DNA of 64,000 nt from Chromatiales bacterium (GTDB lineage Bacteria > Pseudomonadota > Gammaproteobacteria > Ectothiorhodospirales > Ectothiorhodospiraceae): assembly GCA_028695255.1 (NCBI GenBank), contig JAQVJI010000002.1, forward strand, positions 1 through 64,000, written 5' to 3'. Position 1 is the first letter of the stretch. The number at the start of each line of letters is the position of its first letter. The notes below the pieces were generated by a model that saw only the letters and a program-made list of their open reading frames with translations, made no database searches and was not told the origin of the DNA. The position numbers and the translations under genes were made by a program. This document shows, piece after piece, positions 30,075 through 39,572 of this stretch.

Positions 30075-30650
30075 ATGTTCACGATCCGTTGGCGCGCCAT
30101 CATGGTGGCGCTACTGCTTGCGTGCCTTTGCCTGACCCTCCCGCCCGCGTTCGCTGGAGACACCCCTGCGGCGCGCAAGGACCTGCGTCGGATGGGTATG
30201 ACGTCCACCGGAAAGCCGGTTGCGAAGGTCGTCCGCTCGAGCGGGCATGCGGGAACGGGGAAGAACCTGACCAAGTCGGTAGCCATCGTCACTGCAACCG
30301 TCCAGAATTGCATCCAGACCGATGATCTCCTGCGCCGGACCTGCGCGCGCATCGGGCACAATCTGTCCGAAAAGAATCGTGCGTACTGTGCTGTACCGGC
30401 TGATCCCTTCGAACGGCGCACCCAGGAACCGTACCGTCGGTTCAGGGAATCCCACCGCGAGATCTTCATGGCAAATCCCACCGAGATCGACAAGGTCGTC
30501 GAAGCCGCACAACGCGCGTTCGAGCGTCAGTTCGCCGAGGTCATCGCCGGGCGGGTTTCGATGTTCGATCTCGAATCACTCCACCGTCAGACGACAGGGC
30601 CATGCGTCGCCATGGAGCGATCGTTGAACCAGCCCGGCGGACAACGTTAG
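30075..30650 (+). CDS. Small secreted cysteine-containing protein of unknown function
   Basis: 191 residues. A signal peptide (MFTIRWRAIMVALLLACLCLTLPPAFAGD) is followed by a basic region and a helical C-terminal part: TATVQNCIQTDDLLRRTCARIGHNLSEKNRAYCAVPADPFERRTQEPYRRFRESHREIF...GPCVAMERS. Four cysteines follow the signal peptide, enough for two disulfides. I recognise no family. It lies 170 bases downstream of the LuxR gene on the same strand, so a shared regulon is possible. The longer ORF in the track adds an upstream segment without membrane or export features. Confidence 0.6.
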   Translation: MFTIRWRAIMVALLLACLCLTLPPAFAGDTPAARKDLRRMGMTSTGKPVAKVVRSSGHAGTGKNLTKSVAIVTATVQNCIQTDDLLRRTCARIGHNLSEKNRAYCAVPADPFERRTQEPYRRFRESHREIFMANPTEIDKVVEAAQRAFERQFAEVIAGRVSMFDLESLHRQTTGPCVAMERSLNQPGGQR

Positions 30651-30719
30651 GCCCATACGGATCATCGGGGGCAGGCCGGTCAGCTACGGCATCGGCGGCC
30701 GTTCTTCGATCCCACCCCG

Positions 30720-32186
30720 TCACGAAAGCCCCAGCTTCTCCCACATCTCGTCCACGCGTCGTTTCACGTCCTCGCGCATGGCGATCGGCCGGCCCCATTC
30801 GCGGCTGGTCTCGCCCGGCCATTTGTGGGTGGCGTCGAAACCGATCTTGGAGCCGAGACCGGACGCCGGCGAGGCGAAGTCGAGATAGTCGATCGGCGTG
30901 TTCTCGATCATCACCGTGTCGCGCGCCGGGTCCATGCGCGTGGTCATGGCCCAGATCACGTCCTTCCAGTCGCGCGCGTTCACGTCATCGTCGGTGACGA
31001 TGACGAACTTGGTGTACATGAACTGGCGCAGGAAGCTCCACACGCCGAGCATCACGCGCTTGGCGTGGCCGGGATATTGCTTGCGCATGGTGACGACCGC
31101 GAGGCGGTACGAACAGCCCTCGGGCGGCAGATAGAAATCGCTGATCTCGGGGAACTGCTTTTGCAGGATCGGCACGAACACCTCGTTCAGCGCCACGCCG
31201 AGGATCGCGGGTTCGTCGGGCGGGCGGCCGGTGTAGGTGCTGTGGTAGATCGGATCGCGGCGGCGCGTGATGCGCTCGATCGTGAACACCGGGAATTCGT
31301 CCACCTCGTTGTAATAGCCCGTGTGGTCGCCGAACGGGCCTTCGGGCGCGCGGTCGTTCGGATGGATCACGCCTTCGAGCACGATCTCGGCACTCGCCGG
31401 CACCAGCAGATCGGAACCCAGCGCCTTGACGAGTTCGGTGCGTGAGCCGCGCAACAGGCCCGCGAAGGCGTGTTCGGACAATGAGTCGGGAACGGGCGTG
31501 ACGGCGGCGAGAATGGTCGCCGGATCGGCGCCGAGCGCGACCGCGACCGGAAAGGGTTCGCCCGGATGCGCCTCGCACCAGTCGCGGAAATCCAGCGCGC
31601 CGCCGCGATGCGACAGCCAGCGCATGATGACGCGATTGGGGCCGATCACCTGCTGGCGATAGATGCCCATGTTCTGGCGTTCCTTGCGCGGACCCTTGGT
31701 GATGACGAGACCCCAGGTGATGAGCGGACCGGCGTCCTCGGGCCAGCAGGTCTGGATCGGGTAGGCGTCGAGATCGACCGCCGCACCTTCCTCGACCACC
31801 TCCTGGCAAGGCGCCGAGCCGACCTTCTTCGGCGCCATGTCGAGTACCTTCTTGAACACCGGCAGCGTGGCCCAGGCCTCGCGCAGGCCCTTCGGCGGAT
31901 CGGGTTCCTTGAGGAAGGCGAGCAGCCGGCCGACCTCGCGCAGCGCCTCGACCGAATCCTCGCCCATGCCGAGCGCGACGCGCTTCGGCGTGCCGAACAG
32001 GTTGCCGAGCACCGGAATGGCATGGCCCTTCGGGCGCTCGAACAGCAGTGCCGGTCCGCCGCGTCGCAACGTGCGGTCGCAGATCTCGGTCATTTCGAGG
32101 TTGGGATCGACCTCGACGCCGATGCGCTTGAGTTCGCCCTCGGCCTCGAGTTTTTGCAGGAAATCGCGCAGGTCTTTGTATTTCAT
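30720..32186 (-). CDS. ubiD: 4-hydroxy-3-polyprenylbenzoate decarboxylase (prFMN-dependent)
   Basis: Decarboxylates 3-polyprenyl-4-hydroxybenzoate in ubiquinone synthesis using prenylated FMN supplied by UbiX. The 488-residue protein, of normal length, starts [22 protein letters not shown] and contains the UbiD landmarks [61 protein letters not shown] (the catalytic region with E and the metal-binding residues) and [25 protein letters not shown]. No ubiX or other ubi gene is adjacent. It is divergent from the UPF0114 gene. Confidence 0.95.
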   Translation of the reverse strand: MKYKDLRDFLQKLEAEGELKRIGVEVDPNLEMTEICDRTLRRGGPALLFERPKGHAIPVLGNLFGTPKRVALGMGEDSVEALREVGRLLAFLKEPDPPKGLREAWATLPVFKKVLDMAPKKVGSAPCQEVVEEGAAVDLDAYPIQTCWPEDAGPLITWGLVITKGPRKERQNMGIYRQQVIGPNRVIMRWLSHRGGALDFRDWCEAHPGEPFPVAVALGADPATILAAVTPVPDSLSEHAFAGLLRGSRTELVKALGSDLLVPASAEIVLEGVIHPNDRAPEGPFGDHTGYYNEVDEFPVFTIERITRRRDPIYHSTYTGRPPDEPAILGVALNEVFVPILQKQFPEISDFYLPPEGCSYRLAVVTMRKQYPGHAKRVMLGVWSFLRQFMYTKFVIVTDDDVNARDWKDVIWAMTTRMDPARDTVMIENTPIDYLDFASPASGLGSKIGFDATHKWPGETSREWGRPIAMREDVKRRVDEMWEKLGLS

Positions 32187-32267
32187 GCGCGGATGGTAGC
32201 ACTGCCCTTGCGGCCCGGCGACGGCGGCCCGAAACTACGCGCCATCTTCACGAGAGGAAGTCCCCGC

Positions 32268-32759
32268 ATGATCGAACGTCTCATCGAACGCGCGCTGTTC
32301 GGCAGCCGCTGGTTGCTCGCGCCCATCTATCTCGGTCTCACGCTGGCGCTGGTCGCGCTGGGCCTGAAGTTCTTCCAGGAGATCCTGCACGTTCTGCCGC
32401 ACGTGTTCGAGATCGGCGAGGTCGATCTGGTGCTCACCGTGCTGGCGCTGATCGACCTGGTACTGGTGGCCGGGCTGCTGGTGATGGTGATGTTTTCGAG
32501 CTACGAGAATTTCGTGTCGGAGATCGACGTCGAGAACCGCGGCGACAAGCTCTCCTGGCTCGGCAAGCTCGACACGAGTTCGCTCAAGCTCAAGGTCGCG
32601 GCGGCGATCGTCGCCATCTCGTCCATCCACCTGCTGAAGGCCTTCATGAACATCCAGGCGATTCCGAACGACAAGCTCGTCTGGTACGTGGTCATGCACA
32701 TGACCTTCGTGTTCTCGGCGCTACTGATGGGCGTACTCGACCGCATCACCAAGCACTGA
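32268..32759 (+). CDS. UPF0114 family membrane protein (YqhA-like)
   Basis: 163 residues with about four hydrophobic segments: [81 protein letters not shown] and [24 protein letters not shown]. The FQEI..., [14 protein letters not shown] and [10 protein letters not shown] blocks are the UPF0114 hallmarks. Function unknown. ATG 32268 follows GAGAGGAAG at a good distance; the longer track ORF is antisense to ubiD and is rejected. Confidence 0.88.
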   Translation: MIERLIERALFGSRWLLAPIYLGLTLALVALGLKFFQEILHVLPHVFEIGEVDLVLTVLALIDLVLVAGLLVMVMFSSYENFVSEIDVENRGDKLSWLGKLDTSSLKLKVAAAIVAISSIHLLKAFMNIQAIPNDKLVWYVVMHMTFVFSALLMGVLDRITKH

Positions 32760-32766
32760 AACGGGA

Positions 32767-33198
32767 TCAGCCCGGCAGCAGCCGCTGCCACCAGCGGCGG
32801 CGGTTGGCCGGTACCGGCGCGGTCTCCTCGATGTGCGAGGGTGCCGGTCGGGAGATGATCCAGCGCGGCAGGATCTTCAGACCGCTCGACCCGCAGGAGG
32901 CACCGAGGTGGTTCGGGTCGTAGACCTTGACGAGCTGCGGCGTCTCCAGCGAGTCCGCATAGACGATGCCGCAGTAGTCGTGTTCGTGTTCCTTTTTCAG
33001 CAGCGCATCGAGTTCCGCCAGCACGCGTGCAAGTGCCTCGCCTTCGAGCGGTTCGGCCGGCAGTTCCTCACCCACCTGATAGACGTACCAGGCGCCGGTC
33101 GTGCGCACGGCTTCCCACAGCGCGTCGAGCTGCGGCCAGCGCAGCACGCCGTTGAAGCCACCGGCCCACAGGGTTTCGAAGGACGTCTGGTCGTTCAT
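32767..33198 (-). CDS. Conserved hypothetical protein downstream of exonuclease III
   Basis: 143 residues, cytoplasmic, no membrane segment. Notable blocks are LRWPQLDALWEAVRTTGAWYVYQVGEELP, ELDALLKKEHEHDYCGIVYADSLETPQLVKVYDPNHLGASCGSSGLKILPRWIISRPAP and a basic tryptophan-rich end NRRRWWQRLLPG. I believe similar proteins occur in other gammaproteobacteria but cannot name a family. Its start overlaps the xthA2 stop (ATGA), so co-translation with the DNA repair enzyme is likely, suggesting (without proof) a DNA-repair-linked role. Confidence 0.72.
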   Translation of the reverse strand: MNDQTSFETLWAGGFNGVLRWPQLDALWEAVRTTGAWYVYQVGEELPAEPLEGEALARVLAELDALLKKEHEHDYCGIVYADSLETPQLVKVYDPNHLGASCGSSGLKILPRWIISRPAPSHIEETAPVPANRRRWWQRLLPG

Positions 33199-33959
33199 GC
33201 GAACTCCGCCACCACCGGTGCGTGATCGGACGGGCGCTCCAGCCGACGCGGCGCCTTGTCGATCCAGCAGCGAGTGCAGTCTCGTGCCAGCGCGCGGCTG
33301 GCGAGGATGAGGTCGATGCGCAGGCCGAGATTGCGACGGAAGCCGGCCGCGCGGTAGTCCCACCACGAGAAGCTCGCCGGCTCCTGTTCGAAGCGGCGGA
33401 AGCAGTCCTCGAGGCCGAGATCCAGGATCTGCTTCAGCGCCTCGCGCTCCGGCGTGGAGCACAGGATTTTCTCGCGCCAGGCCTCGGGGTCGTGCACGTC
33501 GCGATCGTTGGGCGCGATGTTGAAGTCGCCGACCACGGCGATCATCGGATGACGCGCGATTTCATCGGCGAGAAAGGCGCGCACCCGGTCCAGCCAGTGC
33601 AGCTTGTGGGCGTACTTGTCGGAACCCACCTCCTGTCCGTTCACCACGTACAGATCGACCACCCGCAGGCCGTCGAAGCTCGCGGCCAGGATGCGTCGCG
33701 CCGGATCGTCGAGATCGGGGATGTCGGTGACGACGTCGACGGCGGGCGTCTTCGACAGCAGCGCGACGCCGTTGTAGGTCTTCTGCCCCGCGAACGCGGC
33801 GTGATAACCCGCGGCCTCGATCTCGATCTGCGGGAACTGGTCGTCGGTGAGCTTGGTTTCCTGCAACGCCAGCACGTCGGGCTGCTCGGCGGCCAGCCAG
33901 TCCAGCACCTGCGGCAGGCGGACCTTGAGGGAATTGACGTTCCAGGTGGCGATCTTCAT
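33195..33959 (-). CDS. xthA: Exodeoxyribonuclease III (class II AP endonuclease), copy 2
   Basis: 254 residues. N-terminal MKIATWNVNSLKVRLPQVLDWL, catalytic LALQETKLTDDQFP, DLYVVNGQEVGSDKYAHKLHWLDRV, VVGDFNIAPNDRDVHDP and the C-terminal SDHAPVVAEF match E. coli-type XthA more closely than copy 1 does. The two paralogues share the fold but differ strongly in the middle, so they probably differ in substrate preference (AP endonuclease versus 3'-end processing), as known for the Neisseria pair. It overlaps the downstream hypothetical gene by 4 bases. Confidence 0.93.
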   Translation of the reverse strand: MKIATWNVNSLKVRLPQVLDWLAAEQPDVLALQETKLTDDQFPQIEIEAAGYHAAFAGQKTYNGVALLSKTPAVDVVTDIPDLDDPARRILAASFDGLRVVDLYVVNGQEVGSDKYAHKLHWLDRVRAFLADEIARHPMIAVVGDFNIAPNDRDVHDPEAWREKILCSTPEREALKQILDLGLEDCFRRFEQEPASFSWWDYRAAGFRRNLGLRIDLILASRALARDCTRCWIDKAPRRLERPSDHAPVVAEFA

Positions 33960-34049
33960 CGGCAGGACTTCGGGTCGATCACGACGGGGTCACAAAGTCT
34001 ACACGTCCCGGCGGACGCTGACAGGCGTGTCGGCGACCCGCGGTTTTAT

Positions 34050-34086
34050 ATAGCCACTCACTATCGAACAAATATAAACATTCAAT
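34050..34086 (+). promoter_or_regulatory. OxyR-like operator in the ahpC promoter
   Basis: ATAGCCACTCACTAT (34050-34064), a 7-base spacer, then ATATAAACATTCAAT (34072-34086) fit the OxyR layout of two 15-base half sites ATAGnTnnnAnCTAT; the ATAG/CTAT ends of the first half are perfect, the second half is weaker. A TGCTATTCA sequence at 34091-34099 could be an extended -10, which would place the operator over the -35 region, as at known OxyR-activated promoters. ahpC starts 74 bases downstream. Confidence 0.6.
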
Positions 34087-34159
34087 TGGATGCTATTCAA
34101 AGAATCCCCGATAGTTGCAACCGTTGATTTCGCAACCCCCACTCATCGAGGAGAAAACC

Positions 34160-34723
34160 ATGTCCCTGATCAACACCGAGATCCTGCCCTTCAAGGCCAC
34201 CGCCTATCACAACGGCAAGTTCGTCCCGGTCAGCAGCGACGACCTGAAGGGCAAGTGGTCGGTCGTGTTCTTCTACCCGGCCGACTTCACCTTCGTCTGC
34301 CCGACCGAGCTCGGCGATCTGGCCGACAACTACGACGTCTTCAGGTCGCTGGGTGTCGAGATCTACGGCGTGTCCACCGACACGCACTTCACGCACAAGG
34401 CCTGGCACGACACCTCGGAGACCATCGGCAAGATCCGCTATCCGCTGATCGGCGATCCGACCGGCGCCATCACCCGCAATTTCGGCGTGATGATCGAGGA
34501 GGAAGGCCTGGCGCTGCGCGGCACCTTCGTCATCAACCCGGAAGGCGTGATCAAGCTGTGCGAGATCCACGACAACGGCATCGGCCGCGACGCCAAGGAG
34601 CTGCTGCGCAAGGTGCAGGCGGCGCAGTACATCGCCGCCCATCCGAACGAGGTCTGCCCGGCCAAGTGGCAGCCCGGCGCCGAGACGCTGGCGCCGTCGC
34701 TGGATCTGGTCGGCAAGATCTGA
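34160..34723 (+). CDS. ahpC: Alkyl hydroperoxide reductase, peroxiredoxin subunit AhpC
   Basis: Typical 2-Cys peroxiredoxin reducing H2O2, organic peroxides and peroxynitrite, recycled by AhpF. The 187-residue protein starts [21 protein letters not shown]. It has the peroxidatic cysteine in [13 protein letters not shown] (about residue 47), the resolving cysteine in [11 protein letters not shown] near the C-terminus, and the [17 protein letters not shown]-type block of the AhpC1 subfamily. GAGGAG precedes ATG 34160. An OxyR-like site lies upstream and two strong hairpins separate it from ahpF. Confidence 0.96.
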   Translation: MSLINTEILPFKATAYHNGKFVPVSSDDLKGKWSVVFFYPADFTFVCPTELGDLADNYDVFRSLGVEIYGVSTDTHFTHKAWHDTSETIGKIRYPLIGDPTGAITRNFGVMIEEEGLALRGTFVINPEGVIKLCEIHDNGIGRDAKELLRKVQAAQYIAAHPNEVCPAKWQPGAETLAPSLDLVGKI

Positions 34724-34740
34724 TCGCAGCAACCATCGAC

Positions 34741-34768
34741 GGACGTCCGGGGCGAACCCCGGACGTCC
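34741..34768 (+). terminator. Hairpin 1 between ahpC and ahpF
   Basis: GGACGTCCGGGG-CGAA-CCCCGGACGTCC: a perfect 12-bp stem with a stable tetraloop, 17 bases after the ahpC stop. Only TT follows, so it may be an attenuator or an mRNA 3'-end stabiliser rather than a full terminator. Confidence 0.65.
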
Positions 34769-34781
34769 TTCATCCACGGCA

Positions 34782-34826
34782 TGCAGTGCAAAGGCCCCTG
34801 CCGCCCGGCGCCGCCTTTGCACTGCA
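34782..34826 (+). terminator. Hairpin 2 between ahpC and ahpF
   Basis: TGCAGTGCAAAGGC (34782-34795) and GCCTTTGCACTGCA (34813-34826) form a perfect 14-bp stem around a 17-base GC-rich loop. It ends 27 bases before the ahpF start. No U-tract follows, so a role in transcript processing or differential expression is more likely than simple termination. Confidence 0.6.
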
Positions 34827-34853
34827 AACCCTCCGAACCCACGGGAGAGAACC

Positions 34854-36428
34854 ATGCTCGACGCCAACATCCGAAACCAGCTCAAGGCCTATCTGGAGCG
34901 GCTCGCGCAGCCGGTGGAACTCGTCGCCTCGCTCGCGGAAGACGCCAAGTCCGACGAGATGCGCCAGCTCCTGCGCGACATCGACGAACTGTCGCCGCTC
35001 GTCAGCATCCGCGAGGACGGCGCGGACGTGCGGCGCCCGTCCTTCAGCGTCGGCCGGCCCGGTGAAGCGGCACGCATCCGTTTCGCGGGCCTGCCGATGG
35101 GTCACGAGTTCACCTCGCTCGTGCTCGCGCTGTTGCAGACCGGCGGTCATCCGCCGAGGGTCGAACCCGCCGTGATCGAGCAGATCCGCGCGCTCAGGGC
35201 CCCGCTGCATTTCGAGACCTACATTTCACTGTCCTGCCACAACTGCCCGGACGTGGTGCAGGCGCTGAACCTCATGGCGGTGCTCAATCCGGGCATCACG
35301 AGCAGCATGATCGACGGCGCGCTGTTCCAGGACGAGGTCGAGACGCGCAGGATCATGGCCGTGCCGACGGTGTTCCTGAACGGCGAGCCCTTCGAGCAGG
35401 GCCGCGTGACGCTCGAAGAAATCCTGGCCAAGGTCGATACCGGCGCGGCCGAGCGTCAGGCGGCCGAGATCCAGGACAAGGCGCCTTTCGATCTGCTGGT
35501 GGTGGGCGGCGGCCCGGCCGGCGCGGCAGCGGCGATCTACGCCGCGCGCAAGGGCATCCGCACCGGCATCGTGGCCGAGCGTTTCGGCGGTCAGGCGCTC
35601 GACACGCTGGCGATCGAGAATCTGATCTCGGTGCCGCACACCGAAGGTCCGAAGCTGGCAGCGGCGCTCGAAACCCACGTGCGCGAATACGACGTGGACA
35701 TCATGAACCTGCAACGCGCGGAGGCACTGGTTCCGGCCGACGAAGGCGGTCTGACGAGCATCCGGCTGGCCAGTGGCGCGACGCTCGCGGCGCGTGCGGT
35801 GGTGATCGCCACCGGCGCGCGCTGGCGTGAGATGAGCGTGCCCGGCGAACGCGAATACCGCGGCCGCGGCGTCGCCTACTGCCCGCACTGCGACGGCCCG
35901 CTGTTCAAGGGCAAGCGCGTGGCGGTGATCGGCGGCGGCAATTCGGGCGTCGAGGCGGCGATCGATCTCGCGGGCATCGTCGCCCACGTCACGCTGCTCG
36001 AATTCGACGCGAAGCTGCGCGCCGACGCGGTGCTCCAAGCCAAGCTCAGGAGCCTGCCCAACGTCACCGTCGTCACCAGCGCGCGCACGACCGAGGTCAG
36101 CGGCGACGGTGAGAAGATGAATGGGCTGGTCTATGAGGATCGCAACAGCGGCGAGATCCACCGTATCGAACTCGAAGGCGTGTTCGTGCAGATCGGTCTG
36201 CTGCCGAACACCGACTGGCTCAAGGGCACGCTCGCCCTCTCGCCGCGCGGTGAGATCGAGGTTGACGCGCATGGCCAGACCTCGCTGCCGGGCGTGTTTG
36301 CCGCCGGCGACGCGACCACCGCGCCGTACAAGCAGATCATCATTTCGATGGGCGATGGTGCGAAGGCGAGCCTCGCGGCCTTCGATTACCTGATCCGCAG
36401 TTCGGTGCCGGAAGCGATGGCGGCGTAG
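34854..36428 (+). CDS. ahpF: Alkyl hydroperoxide reductase flavoprotein subunit AhpF
   Basis: NAD(P)H-dependent disulfide reductase that regenerates AhpC. The 524-residue protein has an N-terminal tandem thioredoxin-like domain with CHNC (about residues 129-132), then a thioredoxin-reductase-like part with FAD motif [22 protein letters not shown], redox pair CPHC (about 342-345), NAD-binding [19 protein letters not shown], and C-terminal [32 protein letters not shown]. Length and motifs are normal. It is 130 bases downstream of ahpC, the gap holding two strong hairpins. Confidence 0.96.
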   Translation: MLDANIRNQLKAYLERLAQPVELVASLAEDAKSDEMRQLLRDIDELSPLVSIREDGADVRRPSFSVGRPGEAARIRFAGLPMGHEFTSLVLALLQTGGHPPRVEPAVIEQIRALRAPLHFETYISLSCHNCPDVVQALNLMAVLNPGITSSMIDGALFQDEVETRRIMAVPTVFLNGEPFEQGRVTLEEILAKVDTGAAERQAAEIQDKAPFDLLVVGGGPAGAAAAIYAARKGIRTGIVAERFGGQALDTLAIENLISVPHTEGPKLAAALETHVREYDVDIMNLQRAEALVPADEGGLTSIRLASGATLAARAVVIATGARWREMSVPGEREYRGRGVAYCPHCDGPLFKGKRVAVIGGGNSGVEAAIDLAGIVAHVTLLEFDAKLRADAVLQAKLRSLPNVTVVTSARTTEVSGDGEKMNGLVYEDRNSGEIHRIELEGVFVQIGLLPNTDWLKGTLALSPRGEIEVDAHGQTSLPGVFAAGDATTAPYKQIIISMGDGAKASLAAFDYLIRSSVPEAMAA

Positions 36429-36443
36429 GGGTATGCGGTAGAT

Positions 36444-36506
36444 GTGGGAGCGGCTCTGCCGCGACGAGATCGCTACTTCGCTCGTTCGCGGCAGAGCCGC
36501 TCCCAC
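36444..36506. repeat. REP-like palindrome, copy 2
   Basis: GTGGGAGCGGCTCTGCCGCGA at the left pairs with TCGCGGCAGAGCCGCTCCCAC at the right (21-bp perfect arms), loop about 21 bases. Same outer arms as copy 1 at 7120-7184 and again preceded by AGAT. It lies between the 3' ends of convergent ahpF and prlC, 16 bases from one stop and 10 from the other. Confidence 0.85.
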
Positions 36507-36515
36507 CAGGCTCGA

Positions 36516-38564
36516 TCACGCCGCCTGTTCGAGCAGACCGTTGTGCCGCAACAGGGCCTCGATGTCGGGCTCGCGGCCGCGGAAGGCCTTGAACAGTTCC
36601 ATCGCGGGCCGTGAACCGCCGCGTTCGAGGATGTCGGTGAGAAAAGCGCCGCCGACCTCGGGGTTGAACAGGCCCTCTTCCTCGAAACGCGCGAAGGCGT
36701 CGGCCGACAGCACCTCGGCCCACTTGTAGCTGTAGTAGCCCGCCGCGTAGCCGCCGGCGAAGATGTGCGAGAAGCCGTTCTGGAAACGGTTGAACGTGGG
36801 CGGTTTCACGACCGCCACCTCGGCGCGCACCTCGTCCAGTATCGCCTGCACGCGCCCGCCCCGCGCGGGGTCGTATTCGCCGTGCAGGCGCATGTCGAAG
36901 AGCGAGAACTCGATCTGCCGCAGCAACTGCATCGCGGCCTGGAAGTTCTTCGCGCGATACACCTTGTCGAACAGCTCGTCCGGCAGCGGTTCGCCGGTCG
37001 CATGATGGGCGGCGATCAGGTTCACGGGCTCGCGCTCCCAGCACCAGTTCTCCATGAACTGCGACGGCAGTTCGACCGCATCCCATTCGACGCCACTGAT
37101 GCCGGACACCGGTGCGTAATCGACGCGCGTCAGCATGTGGTGCAGGCCGTGGCCGAACTCGTGGAACAGCGTGATCACTTCGTCGTGCGTGAACAGTGCG
37201 GGCTTGTCGCCGATCGGCGGCGAGGAATTGCAGGTCATGTAGGCGACGGGCGTCTGCACGCGCGTACCGATGCGCATGCGGCCGACGTATTCATCCATCC
37301 AGGCGCCGCCGCGCTTGTTCGGGCGCGCGTAAAGGTCGAGATAGAACTGCGCGCGCAGACCGCCATCGCCGTCCACCACCTCATAGAAACGCACGTCCGG
37401 ATGCCACACGTCGGCGCCCTCGACGCGCCGTACCTCGACCTTGAACAGGCGTTTCACGAGCGTGAACAGGCCATCGAGCACGCGGTCGACCGGGAAGTAG
37501 GGCTTGAGATCCTCCTCCGAGAAATCGAACAGCTTTTGTTGCAGCTTCTCCGAGGCGTAGGCCATGTCCCAGGATTGCGGGTCGTCGATACCGAGCGTCT
37601 CGCGCGCGAAGGTACGGAGTTCTTCGAGCTCGCGTTCGGCCGCCGGGCGGCCGCGGTGCGCGAGATCGCGCAGGAAGTCGGCGACCTCCTTCGGCGAGCG
37701 CGCCATCTTGGTGGCGAGCGAAAGCTCGGCGTAATTGGCGAAGCCGAGCAGTTGCGCCTCTTCGTGGCGCAGGGCGAGGATCTGCTCCATCAGCGCCGTG
37801 TTGTCCCACTCGGGATTGGCGCCGAGCTCGGAGGCGCGCGTGACGTAGGCCGTGTAGACCTCCTGCCGCAGCGCACGATCATCGGCGTAGGTGACGACCG
37901 CGTGATAGGACGGGAATTCGAGCGTCAGCAGCCAGCCGCTCGCGTGACCCTCGCGTTCGGCCGCCTGACGCGCCATGTCGAGCGCCGATTCCGGCAGGCC
38001 GGCGAGCAGCGAGGCGTCTTCGACGCGCTTCTTCCAGGCATGCGTCGCATCGAGCAGGTTTTCCTCGTAGCGCGATTGCAGCGTCGACAGCTCCTGCGCG
38101 ATGGCCTTGAAGCGCGATTTCTTCTCCGGCGGCAGATCGACGCCACTCAGATGGAAATCGCGCAGGGCGTCGTCGATGACCTTGCGCTGCGCCTCGTCGA
38201 GCCGCGCGTATTCCGCACCGTCGGCGATCGACTTGTAGGCGCGGAACAGGCGTTCGTTGTGGCCGAGTTCGGTCGCATATTCCGACAGCTTCGGCAGGCA
38301 GGCGTTGTAGGCCTTGCGCAACGCGTCGTTGTTCATGACGGCGTTGAGATGCCGCACCGGCGACCAGGCGCGGTCGAGGCGGTCACCGAGCACCTCCAGC
38401 GGTTCGATGAAGTTCTCCCAGGTACGCGGTTCGTCGCGGTCGAGCAGCGCGTCGATCGCGGCGCGACTGTCGGCCAGGATGCGATCGATGGCGGGTTCGA
38501 CGTGTTCGGGGCGGATGGCGGAAAACGGCGGCAGGCCGTCGAGATCGAGCAGCGGATTGGTCAT
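36516..38564 (-). CDS. prlC: Oligopeptidase A (M3 family metallopeptidase)
   Basis: Cytoplasmic zinc peptidase degrading signal peptides and other short peptides. The 682-residue protein starts MTNPLLDLDGLPPFSAIRPEHVEPAIDRIL. It carries the zinc motif ITLFHEFGHGLHHMLTRVD (about residue 469), with downstream substrate-binding elements SGVEWDAVELPSQFMENW and IFAGGYAAGYYSYKWAEVLSADAF. Length equals that of E. coli PrlC (680). Monocistronic, convergent with ahpF. Confidence 0.96.
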   Translation of the reverse strand: MTNPLLDLDGLPPFSAIRPEHVEPAIDRILADSRAAIDALLDRDEPRTWENFIEPLEVLGDRLDRAWSPVRHLNAVMNNDALRKAYNACLPKLSEYATELGHNERLFRAYKSIADGAEYARLDEAQRKVIDDALRDFHLSGVDLPPEKKSRFKAIAQELSTLQSRYEENLLDATHAWKKRVEDASLLAGLPESALDMARQAAEREGHASGWLLTLEFPSYHAVVTYADDRALRQEVYTAYVTRASELGANPEWDNTALMEQILALRHEEAQLLGFANYAELSLATKMARSPKEVADFLRDLAHRGRPAAERELEELRTFARETLGIDDPQSWDMAYASEKLQQKLFDFSEEDLKPYFPVDRVLDGLFTLVKRLFKVEVRRVEGADVWHPDVRFYEVVDGDGGLRAQFYLDLYARPNKRGGAWMDEYVGRMRIGTRVQTPVAYMTCNSSPPIGDKPALFTHDEVITLFHEFGHGLHHMLTRVDYAPVSGISGVEWDAVELPSQFMENWCWEREPVNLIAAHHATGEPLPDELFDKVYRAKNFQAAMQLLRQIEFSLFDMRLHGEYDPARGGRVQAILDEVRAEVAVVKPPTFNRFQNGFSHIFAGGYAAGYYSYKWAEVLSADAFARFEEEGLFNPEVGGAFLTDILERGGSRPAMELFKAFRGREPDIEALLRHNGLLEQAA

Positions 38565-38600
38565 GGTTGATACGTGTCAGTGGAGTTGCCGGCTACTTTA

Positions 38601-39548
38601 TCACGCAGTAACGAGGCCGAAACGAAGCCACAACAGGAGTGTGGCCGCGCTCGATCCCAACACGAACGCGAGTACGCCGATGCGTGCGGTCCAGGTGTAA
38701 CGTGCGACCAGACGTTTCGGCGACAAGGCCGACAGGATGAACGGTCGGCGGCGGTCGGCGGGTCCGCGCGCGAGCAGGTGCGACACGGCCTCGACCGAAC
38801 GTTCCGCGCGCTGTTCGAGCGCCTCGCGTTCGGCGGTCTGGCGCGCGAGTTCCCACTCCTCCAGGGAAATATCGCCGTCGCCGTTCTTGTCGAAACGTTT
38901 CAACAGGGCCTGTGGATCCGCCTTCCAGTCGCGCAGGATGTCGCGCACGTCTTCGTTCAGGTCGCCCTGATAGTCGGTGCCGACGGTGCGGAAGAAACCC
39001 ATCGCGTACAGTTCTCCGCCATCCTCGAGCCGGCGTTCCTGGTAGCGGTAGCGGTCTCGACCGAACATGCCGCGCCCGGTGGTGAGGCCGGAATGTTCAA
39101 GTGTCGAGTTGTACCAGCGATGCGTTCGCTCGGTCACGACCACCGCGTCGTCGGGATCGATGATGCACAGCCCGGTGCCGTCATCGAGCGCGAACAGCGC
39201 CTCGCTGCGTCCTTCGTCGAGCTTCTGCCAGCCGGAGTTGCGTCCCTCGCCGACTTCGTAGCGCCAGACCGCGTATTCGTACCAGCAGCAGGGCTGCCGC
39301 GAGAGCGGCGCGATGATCGGCAGGCCGTCGAGCATGCGCGCCCGACCTTTCAGTTCGACGTGGCCCTGCGCCGCGGATCGGATCCTGGAAGTCGGGATGT
39401 CGAGGATGATGCGGGCGCGGGAAAGGCCGATGACGAGGGCGACGATGCCCGCTATCGCCGCAAAGATCAGAAATGCCATCCAAAGCCAGAAGAACTCCTG
39501 CGACAGGCCATCGATGCTGCTGTGCAGGGCGCGCAGTGCCGGCGGCAT
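38601..39548 (-). CDS. Membrane protein with GIDE domain and an EF-hand-like motif
   Basis: 315 residues. An N-terminal helix (FFWLWMAFLIFAAIAGIVALVIGL) and a C-terminal helix (IGVLAFVLGSSAATLLLWLRF) flank a soluble region. Its first part (SAAQGHVELKGRARMLDGLPIIAPLSRQPCCWYEYAVWRYE) matches the GIDE domain known from the E3 ligase MAPL/MUL1 and from bacterial relatives. A later segment, KRFDKNGDGDISLEEWELA (about 215-233), is a complete EF-hand loop with D, N, D, D/E ligand positions. Only one EF-hand loop is evident. It lies 24 bases after lemA on the same strand, a pairing known in other bacteria. Function unknown; possible calcium-responsive envelope protein. Confidence 0.78.
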   Translation of the reverse strand: MPPALRALHSSIDGLSQEFFWLWMAFLIFAAIAGIVALVIGLSRARIILDIPTSRIRSAAQGHVELKGRARMLDGLPIIAPLSRQPCCWYEYAVWRYEVGEGRNSGWQKLDEGRSEALFALDDGTGLCIIDPDDAVVVTERTHRWYNSTLEHSGLTTGRGMFGRDRYRYQERRLEDGGELYAMGFFRTVGTDYQGDLNEDVRDILRDWKADPQALLKRFDKNGDGDISLEEWELARQTAEREALEQRAERSVEAVSHLLARGPADRRRPFILSALSPKRLVARYTWTARIGVLAFVLGSSAATLLLWLRFGLVTA

Positions 39549-39572
39549 CGGCGGTACCGATGGCTCGCGACG

